Source of the DNA: Bretschneidera sinensis | Lineage: Eukaryota; Streptophyta; Magnoliopsida; Brassicales; Akaniaceae | Assembly: GCA_023935145.1 (NCBI GenBank) | Contig: CM043704.1 | Location: 96,866,873 to 96,930,872 of the forward strand | Direction: 5' to 3' | Length of the DNA: 64,000 nt | Part shown: in pieces, positions 20,521 through 32,910 of the stretch | Position numbering within the stretch: the stretch's first letter is position 1 | Layout of the letters: each line of letters opens with the position of its first letter | Translations under genes and position numbers: made by a program | Notes under the pieces: generated by a model | What the model saw: the letters and a program-made list of their open reading frames with translations, nothing else | What the model was told of the DNA's origin: nothing | Databases searched by the model: none

Positions 20521-21520
20521 AGGCCAAAGAATATGAGCTCTTTAACACAACTGACCCAAACCTGTATGTAGTTCTGAGATTCTGAATTCAAGTACTTGAT
20601 GTTCACTGATTGTAATTTCTTTCTTTAATTCTCATGTAAAGTTAACAAAGAATCAAAATCTTGAATTCGAAAGTATCGAAGAGAATTTCTTTCCTTCTGC
20701 CCACTGATTTTTTTTTTATTTTTTTTATTTTCTGAAAGCTGATTTTGGATCTTGATTCCCTTGTCCTCTCTTTACTAGACCGTCCTGTTTACCCATCTTT
20801 TAATGATCTTGATTCCCTTGGTTCTGATCACTCTTTTACTTTAAAGCCTTACAATTTGGTAAACAGAACTTTGATTAAACAATACCTAATATCTTGGATG
20901 TACAAGAATCATTAAACAATAACTAATCGCCAATGTGCTAGAATCAGTCTTTCTTTCTTCAAACAATAATCCATAAAAAAAACAAAAAATTAACCAAGAC
21001 AAAAACTATTCAAAGTTAAAAAAAAAAAAAAAAGTTAGAGGGATAAGAGAGAAACCTTGTAGGGGAGACCATGACTGGGATTAACATGAAAACCTGCGGA
21101 GAATTTGGAAGAGGGAGAACACTGCAAAGAACGACCTTAAGAAAAACTTGTAGGGTTCTCCCTCCTCCAGATTCTCCTAGGGTTCCATTGGAGATTAATA
21201 TACTTCTACTTGAAATTGAAAAGAAAAAAAGAGCCTTGAAGAACAAACTTAAAGAGCACTATATATATAAAGAAAAGGGCTTGTTAATTAGTACTCCGTT
21301 GTCCTAATCCTCCTTGGAGTAGGAGTCTGTTTCCAAGTTAAACATAGAATCAGAAGAGTATACATTGTTTTCCATAAAGAGGTTAATTTGCTTTGACTTT
21401 ATTTCTTTTTCAAATATCAAGATCACTGATTTTTTTCCGCACACAAGAACGAGTAAGTAAACTAAAAATAATTATTATAAATATTAATGAAGATATGAAT
21501 TTCTAAAATTTTCCGTTAAA

Positions 21521-21999
21521 TTTTGAACTTTCTTCCCTTAAAATTTTCGGAGTAATTTTTCAATACACTTGCTTTAATGTTTTGTATAATTTCTGAAAGT
21601 TTATCTTGCCAACTTTGTTGTACATTATGATCTCTCAATTTCTAAAATTTTATTTGATTTGGTTGTGTTTGTGTGATTTGGGATTGTTTAAGAATTGTTT
21701 TTTTTTTTTTTCATTTAAGGTTCAGTATAATAAACAAACCGACCGATAAGAATCGGTGTAGTATATTTCAGTTAGTCTTCCAAATTTTGATTCGTTTAAG
21801 TTAAAAAAAAAACTATATAAAATAAATTACATTCTTATCATTAAGTTTTGATTATAATTACAAATTGTAAATAAGACGTTAGTATGGGAAATATATAACT
21901 CACACCAAAAGTTTACATCACATCCTACAATTCAGGCCACACCACTCAAAAGTCAATGTGTATAGTAACGTGTCAAATTTTATAGGAGAGATATGACCA
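21521..21999. other. AT-rich spacer, nothing recognised
   Basis: No coding or repeat signature was recognised apart from poly-A/T runs. Confidence 0.4.
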
Positions 22000-23400
22000 A
22001 ACTGCCCCTCATTAAAAATGAACTTCTACTAAAACCCAAAACAAAAGGAAAAAAAGTTGGAAGCATCTAAAAGCAATCACATTATAAAACACTTGGTGGA
22101 TCAGATTCGAGTAATGTATGCATACAAAAATATAACCAAGAAAATACAATTACTACCAAAAATTGAAGAAAAAACAACTCAAAACATATGCCAATCAAAT
22201 TCCAAAGAATCACCCTCCAAATTGCACAAAGAACTAAACCTTCTTCATCTGATATCTTCACAAACACACACAAACAATGAAGATATGAGAATTTAGATTT
22301 TTAATGGGATTGAAAATAAATCGCGTCAAATCAACGTATTAGAATTGCAGGTTAATGGACTTTTCAAAACTGCAACAGTGCAGGTGCAGTAACTTCAAGC
22401 CCGGTTTCGACTTTGATGCAGCCAGTATCTCTCAAAACCAAACATGAAAGTTGTAGAGTTTTTTCTTGGCGTTCCGAAGCATTGAATCATCTCAATCGGA
22501 AGTCAGATGTGAGATTTATGCCCAGATTACAAAACAATGTCAAAATTGTCCGAAATCACCCAATTAGTTTCGTTTTGCACTTAACGCCTCCATTTGCATC
22601 CTAAATCAAAATATAAGAATAATTAGTACATTTAGGCACCAAATGAGTATAAAAAAAAACTAAACATTAAGGGCGAAAAATATGACATTTTGCATTCTCA
22701 TCAAATTCCCTCACACTTAACTTTTGCTTGTCCTCGGGAAAAACTCAAATTCACTTTCCAAAAAAAAAAAATCAACTAGAATTACTCCCCGGAAACGGCG
22801 CCAAAATTTGGTGTGCTGTCGTAGGCAACCAAAAATAAAACATATACTCCTAAAAATACATGTAATAGTGTGAGCAAAGATCATTCCCACGGAGAGTATA
22901 TAGCCTAGTTTTATGCTATGTGAACAAAGATGAAGGTTTGAGTATAACGAAAACAATTTTAAGAAAAATAACTAATGAACAATTCAAATTGAAGTATTGA
23001 AATCAATCAAAAGAACAAACGTTGATCTAAGTCAACATCCACCATCGGAATTTTATAATTGATCATCGATGCAAGTATATATCAATTCACACTTTGAATA
23101 TTCACCGTTGGAACTATTTTCCTATCTCTCCTTAATCGCAGTTAATTAGAAAACAAACGATCTAATTAACCCTAACTACTAAACAACCCAAGACAAGCGC
23201 TAAAGGTTTAATCTAGTAGCAGCCTTAAAAATTAGAGAGATCGATGAAGTTAAACAATACAAGCACAAGCAGTTGCATTTAATTTAGTCGAGTGTTCTTC
23301 CTAAGATCTAATAATTTCTAACGCAGTAAATAATTAAATCTTAGTTGCTTCACAAGTGCTCACTTGGAGCAAAGAAAATCATTTAATACATTCTTCTTTA
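22000..23400 (-). mobile_element. relic of a Ty3/gypsy (Tat/Athila-like) LTR element, internally collapsed
   Basis: On the minus strand, ...GACAGCACA is followed by CCAAATTTTGGCGCCGTTTC (22818-22799), an LTR end plus gypsy primer-binding region. About 100 bp further on there is a GAGGACAAGCAAAAG..TTAAGTGTGAGGG tract and then TGATGAGAATGCAAAATG, the usual polypurine tract and LTR start of such elements. So nearly the whole interior is missing. Flanks to about 23400 and 22000 look like the partial 5' and 3' LTRs. Outer ends are not defined. Confidence 0.6.
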
Positions 23401-24634
23401 CTTTGATTATATCTATCAACTTCTCAGTCGACATCATCAATTTCTCTCTTAGCATCTGCACCTTCTATGCCAAAATCTGTCAATCTAACTGCATAAATTA
23501 GTTTATTGAAGGCAAAGATGAGGTAGAGATTACTGGACCCACAATGGACGTTGTTGTCGAAAAAATTGGAGATGAAATCGGGGAGTTCGGGTCAAAATCA
23601 AACTTGGCGTTGTCATTGTCTTCTCATAGAGCTTCCCAACACATTGTTCCATGGAGATTTGTTGAGCCAACGGAGGAGTAAATCAATAGTCCGGTAGGAA
23701 GGAGAAGAGAGAGAAAGAGATGGAGAGATTACTAAAGATAAAGTGAGGACCTAGTAGATGTGGAAGGATAAAGTGGAAATTTACAGTTTGCAAGTTTGTC
23801 CAAATGAGAGTTGCAGGACTGAGTTGTAAATTTTTAAAATTAACGTCTTGATTTGTAATTTTGGTCAAAAGGACAAAAATATATTTTACCCAAAATATAA
23901 TTGAAATTTTTCTGAATGTCAAAACATGTACCAAAGTTAACTGAAGTGTGCTATGCAATCCTGTTATCCCATACCAACTTGCTCATAATGGAGTAAGGGT
24001 TTGAGCGAATGGTATCGGTATCTCAAGTTCGTTATCACGGTCTTGACATCATCCCACATCTACAGTACAATAGAAAAGATTTTACTATATATGTGTGACG
24101 GTTTCCATTGTTAGTTAAGTTGTGTTTGTAACTTGTTTAGAGCTTATAGCCTAAGTTGCAGATTTCTTTGTATTAAAGCTCATTATTTTCTCATCGATGT
24201 GGAGAAAAACTGTAGATTCTTCTCTTACGAAGTAGGAATTTTTTTCACAGACACTAAACTACACCAATTACTTGTCAAAGCAAGATATTAACCAATGCTA
24301 TGCTTGAAATCAGAAAAGATTATTACTTAACCTAATCACTTTGATTTCAAGTGGGATGATGCATGTTGGTTATTTCCCCTAATGAGGTGGGGCATGATGT
24401 TTATCAAAAATAGCACAGCTTGTTCAGTCTTCCTTAAATTCATTATGGTGAGTCGGAAGACAAAATCATGTTATCCCATTTGAAAGGATTTCTCATCTAC
24501 CCTTCTATATATATATACACACACACACATATGATTGAGTTCAAAGCATAGCACTTCACAATCTCAAGTATCAAACAATTCCCCTGTTTTTGCAATTCCT
24601 TTGAGACCTTTCTCTTGCATATACATACAGTATC
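23401..24634. other. no gene seen
   Basis: No coding signature was recognised. 24362-24410 (GTGGGGCATGATG) resembles the GGTAGGGCATGTGATG blocks upstream of other SAURs and is probably the old promoter of the pseudogene at 24635. A (TA)n(CA)n run is at 24507-24530. Confidence 0.4.
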
Positions 24635-24982
24635 ACGGGTTTCCAGTTGTCTGGTATTGTTCATGCAAAGAAAATCCTTCAACAATCTTCATTTACTGCA
24701 AAACAAGCAGCTTCAATGGGCATAGATTTCCCCAATGGCCACCTTGCAGTTTATGTTGGAGAAAACTAAATAACCTGATTCGTGATTCCAGTTTCATACT
24801 TGAATCAGCCTTCATTTCAAGACTTGCTTAGCCAATCTGAAGAAGAATTCGGTTTGGACCATCCAATGGGTGATCTAACAATTCCCTGCAGATAAGACTT
24901 CTCCATTGATATCATTTCTCGTTTAAATCAATCATCAGCAGACACTAACATACATATCAGTGAATACAATTCTGTAATTTAG
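24635..24982 (+). pseudogene. SAUR pseudogene: lost start, three stops
   Basis: Reads (T)GFQLSGIVHAKKILQQ..., DFPNGHLAVYVGEN, stop, IT, stop, [34 protein letters not shown], stop, DFSIDIISRLNQ. The start is ACG, and the three stops replace Gln, Arg and Glu codons of the family. The phase is intact from end to end, so decay is by substitutions only. VPKG has become FPNG and MGG has become MGD. A 16-codon tail beyond the usual SAUR end runs to a TAG at 24980. Confidence 0.88.
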
Positions 24983-25718
24983 ACATTTTACCAATTCCTT
25001 GTACAAAATATATATTTTTTTTCTTTTTCCATCAGGAGATAAAACTTGTTTCCCTGTATGGATAAATTTATCATTGTTCTGCAGTAATTGCTTCTGGGGC
25101 ATAAGTATCTTCAGGTAGGAGGTCACCTCCTCCATGTGAACTTTATGTGGTTTGTCTATCGAAAACAAAAGATGGATAATTGACAGATATCTAACAGGAC
25201 AACTGGATATCCTTCTATTTAACATAATTAGTGCTCATGTTAGATGTTTTCTGTTAGCTTAACAATGTGAAGGCAGAGGTGAGAGATGTCTCATCTCTGT
25301 CTCTAATATTTATACGAGTGGTTGATCAACAAGCTCAGTGCTTAAACTAACAAGATGCATTCACATGTCGAAATCATCTACATTTTGTGAGCGAGGTCCT
25401 ATATGAGTCGATCATTATCCGAAAAGAGGTAGGGCATGTGATGTTTTCCCATCTTGCATTTGAACAAACTTATTATTGATGAATTGAAAGACAATACCAT
25501 TTGATCCTTCATGACGCCATGTCCCTCATTAGGCCCGATCCAACTTCTCCTTCACCACTCATTACACATAAGAGAGGATTTCTCCTTATACAACTCATCT
25601 ATATATACACATTTGAATGGATTCACAAGCAACACAATTCTTAAAATTCTCCTTTGTTTTACAAGTCTTCCAAGAACTTATTCTTCTTCTACTTTAATTA
25701 GAGGTACAATATATATAT

Positions 25719-25976
25719 AAAATCCGAGTACCTTCATTCACTGCAAACCAAGCTAATTTAGTAGCTGTAGGTGTTCCCAAGGGCTATTGTGCAGTTTATG
25801 TTGGTAAAGACCAAAAGAAGCGATTTGTGATACCTGTCTCATACCTGAACCAGCCTCTATTTCTGGACTTGCTTAGCCGTGCAGAAGATGAATTCGGATA
25901 TGATCATCCCATGGGTGGCCTCACAATTCCCTGTAGTGAAGACATCTTCGTTGACCTTACTTCTCGATTGAGCTGA
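25719..25976 (+). pseudogene. SAUR pseudogene lacking its first ~20 codons (unit D1)
   Basis: From [13 protein letters not shown] onwards the frame is open and well conserved: [60 protein letters not shown], stop. Compared with its partner at 32911, about 50 bp covering the ATG and the GIRLP..AKKIL segment are deleted and replaced by an ATATATATAA run. No substitute ATG precedes VPKG. The 3' UTR keeps a good DST element. Confidence 0.88.
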
Positions 25977-25996
25977 TCATGTTGAAGAAACATTAG

Positions 25997-26019
25997 CATA
26001 GATTCAATACAATTTTGTA
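25997..26019 (+). promoter_or_regulatory. DST mRNA-instability element
   Basis: CATAGATT at 25997-26004 and TTTTGTA at 26013-26019, the two core blocks of the SAUR downstream element at the expected spacing, about 20 bp after the stop. Confidence 0.6.
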
Positions 26020-26512
26020 AAGCAGACATCACTATACCTGTACAATTTTTCTGTACTTTTTTCTTGGGGAGTGTAAAATGCCTCGAATGAGAGATTATCA
26101 ATTGATAATTGTTACTTTATCAAACATACAGTTGATTTAAAAAAGAAAAGCATCATCCTTCAGTTGAAAATTTTGTCTTTAGACTATAGGATGATTTTTT
26201 TTCATATTCAATTATCCTTTATTTTCCTAATTCAACTTCTACACTCCACATTGTTTTTTCTTCATTGCTTAAATCATGGTCTTGTAATAATTTTCTAGGT
26301 GAGTGAAAAATGCAAAAGAATTAACTCCTGAATACAGCAGGGCTCTCTTTTCCAGCGATGGAAAGTTCAAAGTACATATGGGTTTTCATGAGGAACACAA
26401 AATGATGAAGATTGAGATGTTGCTTGAAGAGACCTGCTTGTTTTGATTGAATTCGCAGGCTCATTTTAGTACTATCCTTCAATGTTCAGTACTAATCACT
26501 TTTTCTATCACT

Positions 26513-28943
26513 AGAATTTGCAGAACTGGTTGTTATGGCCTATGTAATATGGACTTATCAATTTACCTTGTCCTACACTCACACCCAAAATAAAAGTATG
26601 ACACTTGGACACTTCAAATTACAAAAAGTAAATTAATCCGGCATTTGGACATGTGCCCATGTCCGACACCCATTCCTGAGTCCATGTAACAACTGAATTT
26701 CAACAAAAGCTTTAAAGGTACAAAAGTGTTGACAGACTTCAAATTTTTTATGCATAGGAAATATCTAAGAATAATGAGAAAAATCATTCACAAAAATAAC
26801 ATAATAATGATAAAACAAATTTGATAAAATAGAAAATTGTCAAACATCAAAATGTATTAAAGTTAAAGATTGAGTAATGTTGTACTCAACTGAATCAAAA
26901 GATAAATGTTTATACTTACCTAACTGACACTCAAAACAAAAACTAAAATATTTAGAAAATAAACAAATATTCTTTTGAGTTTGTAAAATAGATAACATAC
27001 GAGGACCTAAATGACCAAGCCTACGATGCCACACATCACCAAAGACTTGACGAGAGACTAATGCCAGAGGGGTGGTAGTAACCGAATCTGAAGGAAGATG
27101 GTATATATCACCATCACTAGAAGACTTGAGAAGAGTTTTACTCGTAATCTTGTCCTTAATAACAACATGATAGGCATCTTTAACAGAAAGTAAATTGTGA
27201 GACATAACAAGACATTATTAAAAGGAAAAGGTTTAGAGGAGGTGCGTAAGAAGGTAAAACCAACATTATTAATATCAAGCAATTGTCCATTACCAACCAA
27301 ATTTTAGTTTTTCCAAAATAAAGTGTAAAGTTAGTAAGTATACTTGGTTGAAGAGTCATGTGAGCTGAGACGACTGTATCAAAATACCATTGAGTGGTAT
27401 TAGACTCACCAAATGACATTGTGGTAAAAGAGTTAGGTAAGTGATGAGAGATAACGTCATGAATGAACGGTGATGACAAGTTAAGGCAAAGTGACCTGTA
27501 GTGTGATAAATTGCACACAATGTGGAAGAGGCTCCAAGACCAGTGTTGCGACCACGGTCTCTACCATGGCCTTTATAGCCTGAGCGACCCCTGCCACGAC
27601 CAAAAGAAACTCCAAATGTGGTAGTGGTAACAAGGGTTATAAGAGGGTCAGAAAGCTGAGAAGGAACCCGAAAATACTTGAGATGTTGTTCATGAAAGAG
27701 AACTCGGTACATAAACTATCAAAGTGATGAATTTCAATAAATAAACACTCTAAGGCATAGGAGATGAGGTCTTTGGTGAAAAGTGATGAATTTTTAGCAA
27801 CAAGAGCATCAATTATGGTTTTAAGGTCGCGAAAATACTGTTCAATAGACTTTGCATCTTTGGTATGTTTGTGGAGATCCAGGCAAATGTCAAACTTATT
27901 GACATTGAACTGATCAAGGTATCATTGTTTCAATGCTAACCTGGTTTTAAGGTCACAAAAATACCGTTCCGTAGACTTTGTAGACTTTGCATCTTTGGTA
28001 TGTTTGTGGAAATTTAAGTGAATGTCAAACTCATTGGCATTAGACTGATCAAAGTATCGTTGTTTCAATGCGAACCAAACATCCCAAGAGGTACTTAGAT
28101 TATGGACATCTTGTAAAATGTTCAATGTAAGGGTAGCATTAATCCAAATGCGAATACTCTGATCCGGAGCCAAGTGTGCAAAAAAAGAAAGTTAAAGAGT
28201 AATGGTGCCATTACTAGAGAGATAACATTGGGAGGGACAGGGGAATGTGCCATTAACATAGCCAAGAAGATCACTGCACAGGGAGAAATTGAGATCATCG
28301 AAGTATGTAATTATTATTATTCAGTTTAAGACAAACAAGGTGGGTGATGCTAGGATAAAAAAAAAAAAGGACATAAGGAAAAGTAGGAGAATTTGGGGTG
28401 TTAATAGGAGAGGGCTAGTTGCTCAACTCAAGTACCAACGAATGTACCAAAAAAGAGCATAGAATTTTGCCCTACTCAAAGTCAAAAGATGGTATCCCAA
28501 GCTAGAATCAAGCACATAAGCTTTAGGTCGATGTGGTGTAGACGAGCCCCAGGAGCAAACCGTTGTTGCTCGTTCCTTGGTTGGAAAGGGCAGAGTTCCA
28601 TTTGGTGGGGGAATATCGTCTGATAAGGACATTGATTTGGAGAGGCCTTGCCACGCTGACTCTTTTTTTTTTCAGTATTCGGGATGAGCTTCGTTCCGGT
28701 CTTGAACATTTCTATTTCTGCCGTTAAAGGAGATTCGAGAAAAGATGGAATAGGAAGGGAAAAGAACAGCTACTATAGCTGGGAAAGTTTCTTTGGATAG
28801 TAGGGGTAAGAGAGGAAGGGGTTGGGTTTCCTTGATAATCTTCGAGACCAATTTTTGAAGGGGAACTTAGTCCAGCTGTACTCTTTAACAAGTTCCATTC
28901 GCTTCACACAGCCACTCGAATAAATAGCTAAGCCCCCCAGTAA
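26513..28943 (-). mobile_element. copia derivative, copy 3
   Basis: Third copy of the family, collinear with 3571-6168 and with the same outer junctions (AGAATTTGCAGAACTGG; CAGTAA) and the same internal MITE (26540-26690). Gag, protease (YFDTVVSAHMT: the DSGA core is lost beyond the Asp) and a truncated integrase are readable in fragments near 28170-26840. A ~130-bp block of gag is tandemly duplicated (about 27820-27950 and 27950-28090). It is more decayed than copy 2. Confidence 0.75.
26540..26690. mobile_element. MITE-like element inside copia copy 3
   Basis: CTATGTAATATGGACTTATC at left and GAGTCCATGTAAC at right, with the internal GTGCCCATGTCCGACACCC tract; the same insertion point as at 3598-3748. 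Confidence 0.6.
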
Positions 28944-30199
28944 CCAAGGTAAACAACATAAAAAAAATCACACAAGCTGTGGATGAGAAGAGGAACCAAG
29001 AGCGAGGGGAAGACTAGGGGCAGTAGCGTAATTGTGAGACTAATAAGTGGTAGTGGGCAAAGGAAAAAAAATTGGAGAACTGGCGGGTAGGGGGGGTGTC
29101 GTGGGTTGACGTGTGCTAGGAAAAAAGATTGGGGAACCGGGTAAAGGGAAGGGAGAGGGATAGGGTATTGTGGGTTGACGTGTGCCAGGAAAAGATATTG
29201 GGGAACCGGGTATTGGGGGATCGGGTAAAGGAAGGGACAGGGATACGGGAGTGTAGGAGTGATGTTAGCATGATGTGGATGCTGATCTTGTAGAGGTATT
29301 AAGGCTGGTGGGGTAGGGTGCGGTGATAGGTTAGTGCTGTGGCAGGTACCGGAGAAATATAGGTCTGAGGAGGTTGTAAGGTTTACTTGGGAAACCGGGT
29401 TCGTGGAGTAGGTTAGGTGGTGTGAGGTCAGAGGGAATAGTGGCGTGAGGAAGAATTGTGGCAGTGAGTGCGGCGCTCAGCTGTCAGTGACGGCAGTAAT
29501 ATTGATTACGGAGGCTAGAGGAAAAAGACAAAGAACAGTGTTTTTCAAGATGTTTAAGATTTAGAGAGAGAATAATATTTTCAGGGGTGAAATGTTTAAG
29601 ATGTAATGTTGTAGTGGTAAGAATTTATAATTATAGAGTACATATAGAACAGTTTTTTAATAAGATTAAATATATCATAGTGTTATGATTTCTTATTTAC
29701 CGTAAATTAAATTTTTTTAATATTATTTACATAAAAAGAATATATATTTACACGCTGTTATGGCCAATCTTCGATGTTTCTGTCTTGAACAATAAGAACG
29801 GAATTTTTTTCCTTTTGCCAGAGGCGTAGTTTGCTGAATTTGACAATTATGGTCAACTTCGAACTGAAGGTCAGTGAATTAATGTCATCGATAGGACACT
29901 AGCACATGTAAAGTTGGTTTGGTGCTTCCATTCAATTAAGCATCACTTCAAATTTAGGCCCCAATCCATAATGACATCACTTCAAATTCGTCTGGTGATA
30001 GTCTTAATCACCACCAATTTCTTGGTGATGAGTTAACAGACAAAACCATGAGATCCTTCAGATGCTTATGTCTCTTGGCAAACCCGACCAGATGCCCCTT
30101 CACTAATTCCACATTATCACAGATTTTGTCATACACTCTTTTATTTTCTTCTTGAACAGAACCATTTCAGTTCCGCTTACAATTACATTTCAACACATA
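28944..30199. other. spacer with G-rich, possibly formerly Pro-rich coding, segment
   Basis: No intact gene. 29030-29520 is markedly G-rich on + and C-rich on -. Read on the minus strand it gives repeated Pro-rich blocks (LPGSPIFFPSTRQPT), which may be the wreck of a Pro-rich protein. The rest is AT-rich. Confidence 0.35.
29101..29250 (+). repeat. two ~70-bp G-rich tandem units with G-quadruplex pattern
   Basis: GTGGGTTGACGTGTGC occurs at 29101 and 29170, each time followed by TTGGGGAACCGGGTA and serial GGG runs separated by 2-5 bases. The spacing satisfies the simple G3+N1-7 rule in both units. Confidence 0.7.
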
Positions 30200-30485
30200 C
30201 ACTTAAGATTCCTTGATTTTGATGTATTGATTAGTTGGAAAACAAGGCCATGTGATGCGCTCTTATGAGCTATGTCCTTAACAGAACCCAGAAAATGATT
30301 ATTGGCCACTCACACTAAAAACCAGAGGATATACAACATACTATCATTTTACTTATATATACTCTCATTTTTGGATCTGACACAACTCAACTCTTCATGA
30401 TCTTCAGTTTTCCTAAAACAACAAAACCTGTGAGATCTTATCCTTTATTTTTTCTGGCAAAATATATATAAATCAGCAGAAAACA

Positions 30486-30770
30486 ATGGGAATTCGTTTG
30501 CCTGGTGCTATTCTCACCAAACAAATTCTCCGTATGACTGTTCTGCCTGCAAATAAAGAAGTTCCAAAAGGCTTCTTTGCAGTGTATGTTGGGGAGACCA
30601 AGAAGAAGAGATTTGTGGTTCCTGTATCATATTTGAACCAACCTTCATTTCAAGCTTTGCTAAGTAAAGCTGAAGAAGAGTTTGGTTTTTATCATCCTAT
30701 GGGTGGTTTGACAATTCCCTGCAGAGAAGACACTTTCACCAATGCCACTTCTCGATTGAACAGATTGTAG
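30486..30770 (+). CDS. SAUR family protein (unit C), short variable region
   Basis: 94 residues. [24 protein letters not shown] is joined directly to EVPKG, so seven residues of the variable segment present in the unit A protein are missing in frame. Core blocks are [37 protein letters not shown] (Y replaces the usual D before HP), [19 protein letters not shown]. Length is still within the family range. TATATATA at 30354-30361 and CATGTGA at -237 are present. Likely functional; the D-to-Y change in the conserved FDHPMGG block is the only doubtful point. Confidence 0.9.
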   Translation: MGIRLPGAILTKQILRMTVLPANKEVPKGFFAVYVGETKKKRFVVPVSYLNQPSFQALLSKAEEEFGFYHPMGGLTIPCREDTFTNATSRLNRL

Positions 30771-30860
30771 AAGAAGGCACCTAAATTACTCGGCTGAGGA
30801 CACAATTTTGTAAAGCAGATATTGCCCATCCAGGGTACCAGGAGGCCATAGTAGGCATTT

Positions 30861-30928
30861 GTGCTTCTTCCAAGAATTGATAAGGCTAAAAAAGGTTTCA
30901 GCTTTGATCATCCAATATGCAGCCTCGA
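30861..30928 (+). pseudogene. degenerate SAUR tail downstream of SAUR 30486
   Basis: CTTCTTCCAAGAATTGATAA, then FSFDHPICSLE; the counterpart of 7617-7700. Confidence 0.5.
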
Positions 30929-31854
30929 AGTAAAAAGGCCCCTGTAGATCTCAGTTGTACTTTGAATATCTCTTGAGAGTGGAGGCTGATGCAACCATGG
31001 CTTAGTCCAAAGGATATGAGCTCTTTAACACCACACTGACCCAATTCTGTTTCTGCAGATCTAAATTGAAGGACTTTATGTCCAATGATTGTAAAGTTTT
31101 TCCTTTAATTCTCATGTAAAGATAAAAAAGAACCAAAATCTTGCATTAAAAAGTTTCAAAGAGAAGTCCTTTCTCCCTTCCTACTGACTACTATCATTTG
31201 ATTTTGGATCAAGAACGTCTTGCTTGCCCATCTTTTAAACATCAGTTTTTCATCCTTCAATAAGAGGCACATGTAGCTTTGAGATTTTTATCATTCTTTA
31301 CTTTCTCTCAGTTTTTCAATTTGGTAAACAAAAAATAATTTTGGTTATAAATCGTTTTTCTTTCTAAATCTGGAAGTCATCTTTCTACTTCAGTAGAAAG
31401 AATAATAATCTAAGCAAACCAAACACCTGATAAGCTAATCAACTAATTAACGTTACGATAATCAATTCGATTAAAGCAAAATTAATTAGCTGGAATATCA
31501 TTCAAAATTAAGAAAAGATTAGTGTGAAACCTTGTAGCGGATACCATGAATAGGATTAATATGAAACCCAGTAAAGAACGACCTTTAAGCTAAGCAAACT
31601 GTTTACAACATGTAATCTTGTCGGACTCTTATATAATCACAAACAATTCTTTAACGTTCCATCCACCTAAACTTTTTTGCCTAACAACATCGGGACTTTT
31701 TTCGGTGGCAAGTACTTCGTTCCTGTCAACATTCTATTCAATAAATTAGTGATAATGAGATTGAAAAAGTTAATATTCATCATATCTTATTCCATCCTCA
31801 ATTCATCAAATAACTCAATATTAATTATGTCAACTTTCACTAAGATCCCTTTAT

Positions 31855-32026
31855 ATGGAGGATATTTTCCTAACCCATTTAGGAAAAAAAACAACATAAG
31901 AGACTACTACTCCTATTAGAACAAACAATCATCTAATAGTAAGCTACCACTATATTTATACTAGAATAAACAACTACAAAATAAAAAATTAGAATTATTT
32001 CTTATGGGTATTTGAGTCAAAATCCT
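31855..32026 (+). repeat. dispersed repeat, copy 1
   Basis: GGAGGATATTTTCCTAAC, a tract of ACTACTACTCCTATTA(G)AACAAAC type, and TTTGAGTCAAAATCCTAAC match 39195-39390 in the same order and orientation. Probably LTR-derived; the family is not identified. Confidence 0.5.
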
Positions 32027-32794
32027 AACTATACATGGTTTTGTAATAAAAGATTGTTTAGATCAAGTACAATAACTTTCTATTTTTTATGTAAACGCAG
32101 AGTAAGGATTTTTTTTGTAATTTCTGTGAGAAACCTACTAAATTTTTAAATCACCACATCATAATGAGATTAAATGTCATATATTTATATTGACAAAGAA
32201 AATTATGTTGTGTCATAAAAAATTGCCAACTGTTAGGTGGTTTTTCTATAAATAAAAAAAAAACTGTTTATAAAAGATGATACCAACTGTCTACAAAAAC
32301 ATCCAACATCTAATTCAGGGTCAATGCACTAGGATTTAACCTAGTCCAAATATGTAAATGTGAATGTTAAGAGACTGTATCTTTTAAAAATGAAAATATT
32401 ATTAAGCTGATACAATTCTTTGCATTAAGTGCTCATGTTAGATGTCTTCTGTTAGCTTAACAATGTGAAGGCAGAGGTGAGAGATGTGTCACTATGTCTC
32501 TAATACAAGTGGTCAACAAGCTCCATATGCGTTAAATCAACAATTCGCATTCACATATCAAAATCCTATACATTTCGAGCGGGTCCTAACTCCTAAGTAG
32601 ATCATTAATTATCCAAAAAGAGTTGGGACACAAGTTGTTTTCCCATCTTGCATCTAAACACACTTAATATTGATGAGCTGAAAGACAACACCATGTGACC
32701 TTCATGGAGCAATGTCTCTCATTTGGTCCTATCCAAGTTCTTCCTCAACACCCATTACACGTAAGAAAGGATTTCTGCCTCATACATTCTCATC

Positions 32795-32802
32795 TATATA
32801 TA
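32795..32802 (+). promoter_or_regulatory. TATA box of SAUR 32911
   Basis: TATATATA in CATCTATATATACACATTT, 116 bp before the ATG; identical in the dead partner D1. Confidence 0.65.
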
Positions 32803-32910
32803 CACATTTAAATGGATTCACAAGCAACACAAGCCTTCACATTCTCTCCTTTGTTTTACAAGTCTTCCAAGAACTTATTCTTCTTCCACTTGAGAGGTAC
32901 AAATAAAATC

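Larger units (their letters stand above)
19796..21520 (+). repeat. SAUR unit B, remainder (right of the gypsy insertion)
   Basis: Resumes the unit exactly at the target site. It includes the proximal promoter, SAUR gene, degenerate SAUR tail (20455-20520) and downstream region with the hairpin near 21096-21176, all collinear with unit A. Confidence 0.8.
25228..26500 (+). repeat. SAUR duplication unit D1
   Basis: Collinear with 32425-33600. Shared markers are GTGCTCATGTTAGATG, AGGCAGAGGTGAGAGATGT, the TATA region TCTATATATACACATTT, the SAUR coding region and the DST-bearing 3' end. Confidence 0.8.
30200..31610 (+). repeat. SAUR duplication unit C
   Basis: Collinear with unit A from GATTCCTTGATTT..TTGATTAG through the SAUR, the degenerate SAUR tail (30861-30928) and a downstream AAACCTTGTAG..ATGAATAGGATTAATATG block. 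It lacks the hairpin of units A and B. Confidence 0.75.

Noticed and set aside
22057..22296. 79-codon open frame
   Set aside because: Falls in the gypsy LTR relic; Lys/Asn-rich by base composition only.
32812..32910. Upstream in-frame start extending SAUR 32911 by 33 residues
   Set aside because: It lies about 10 bp after the TATA box, has no family similarity, and MGIRL is the invariant start.
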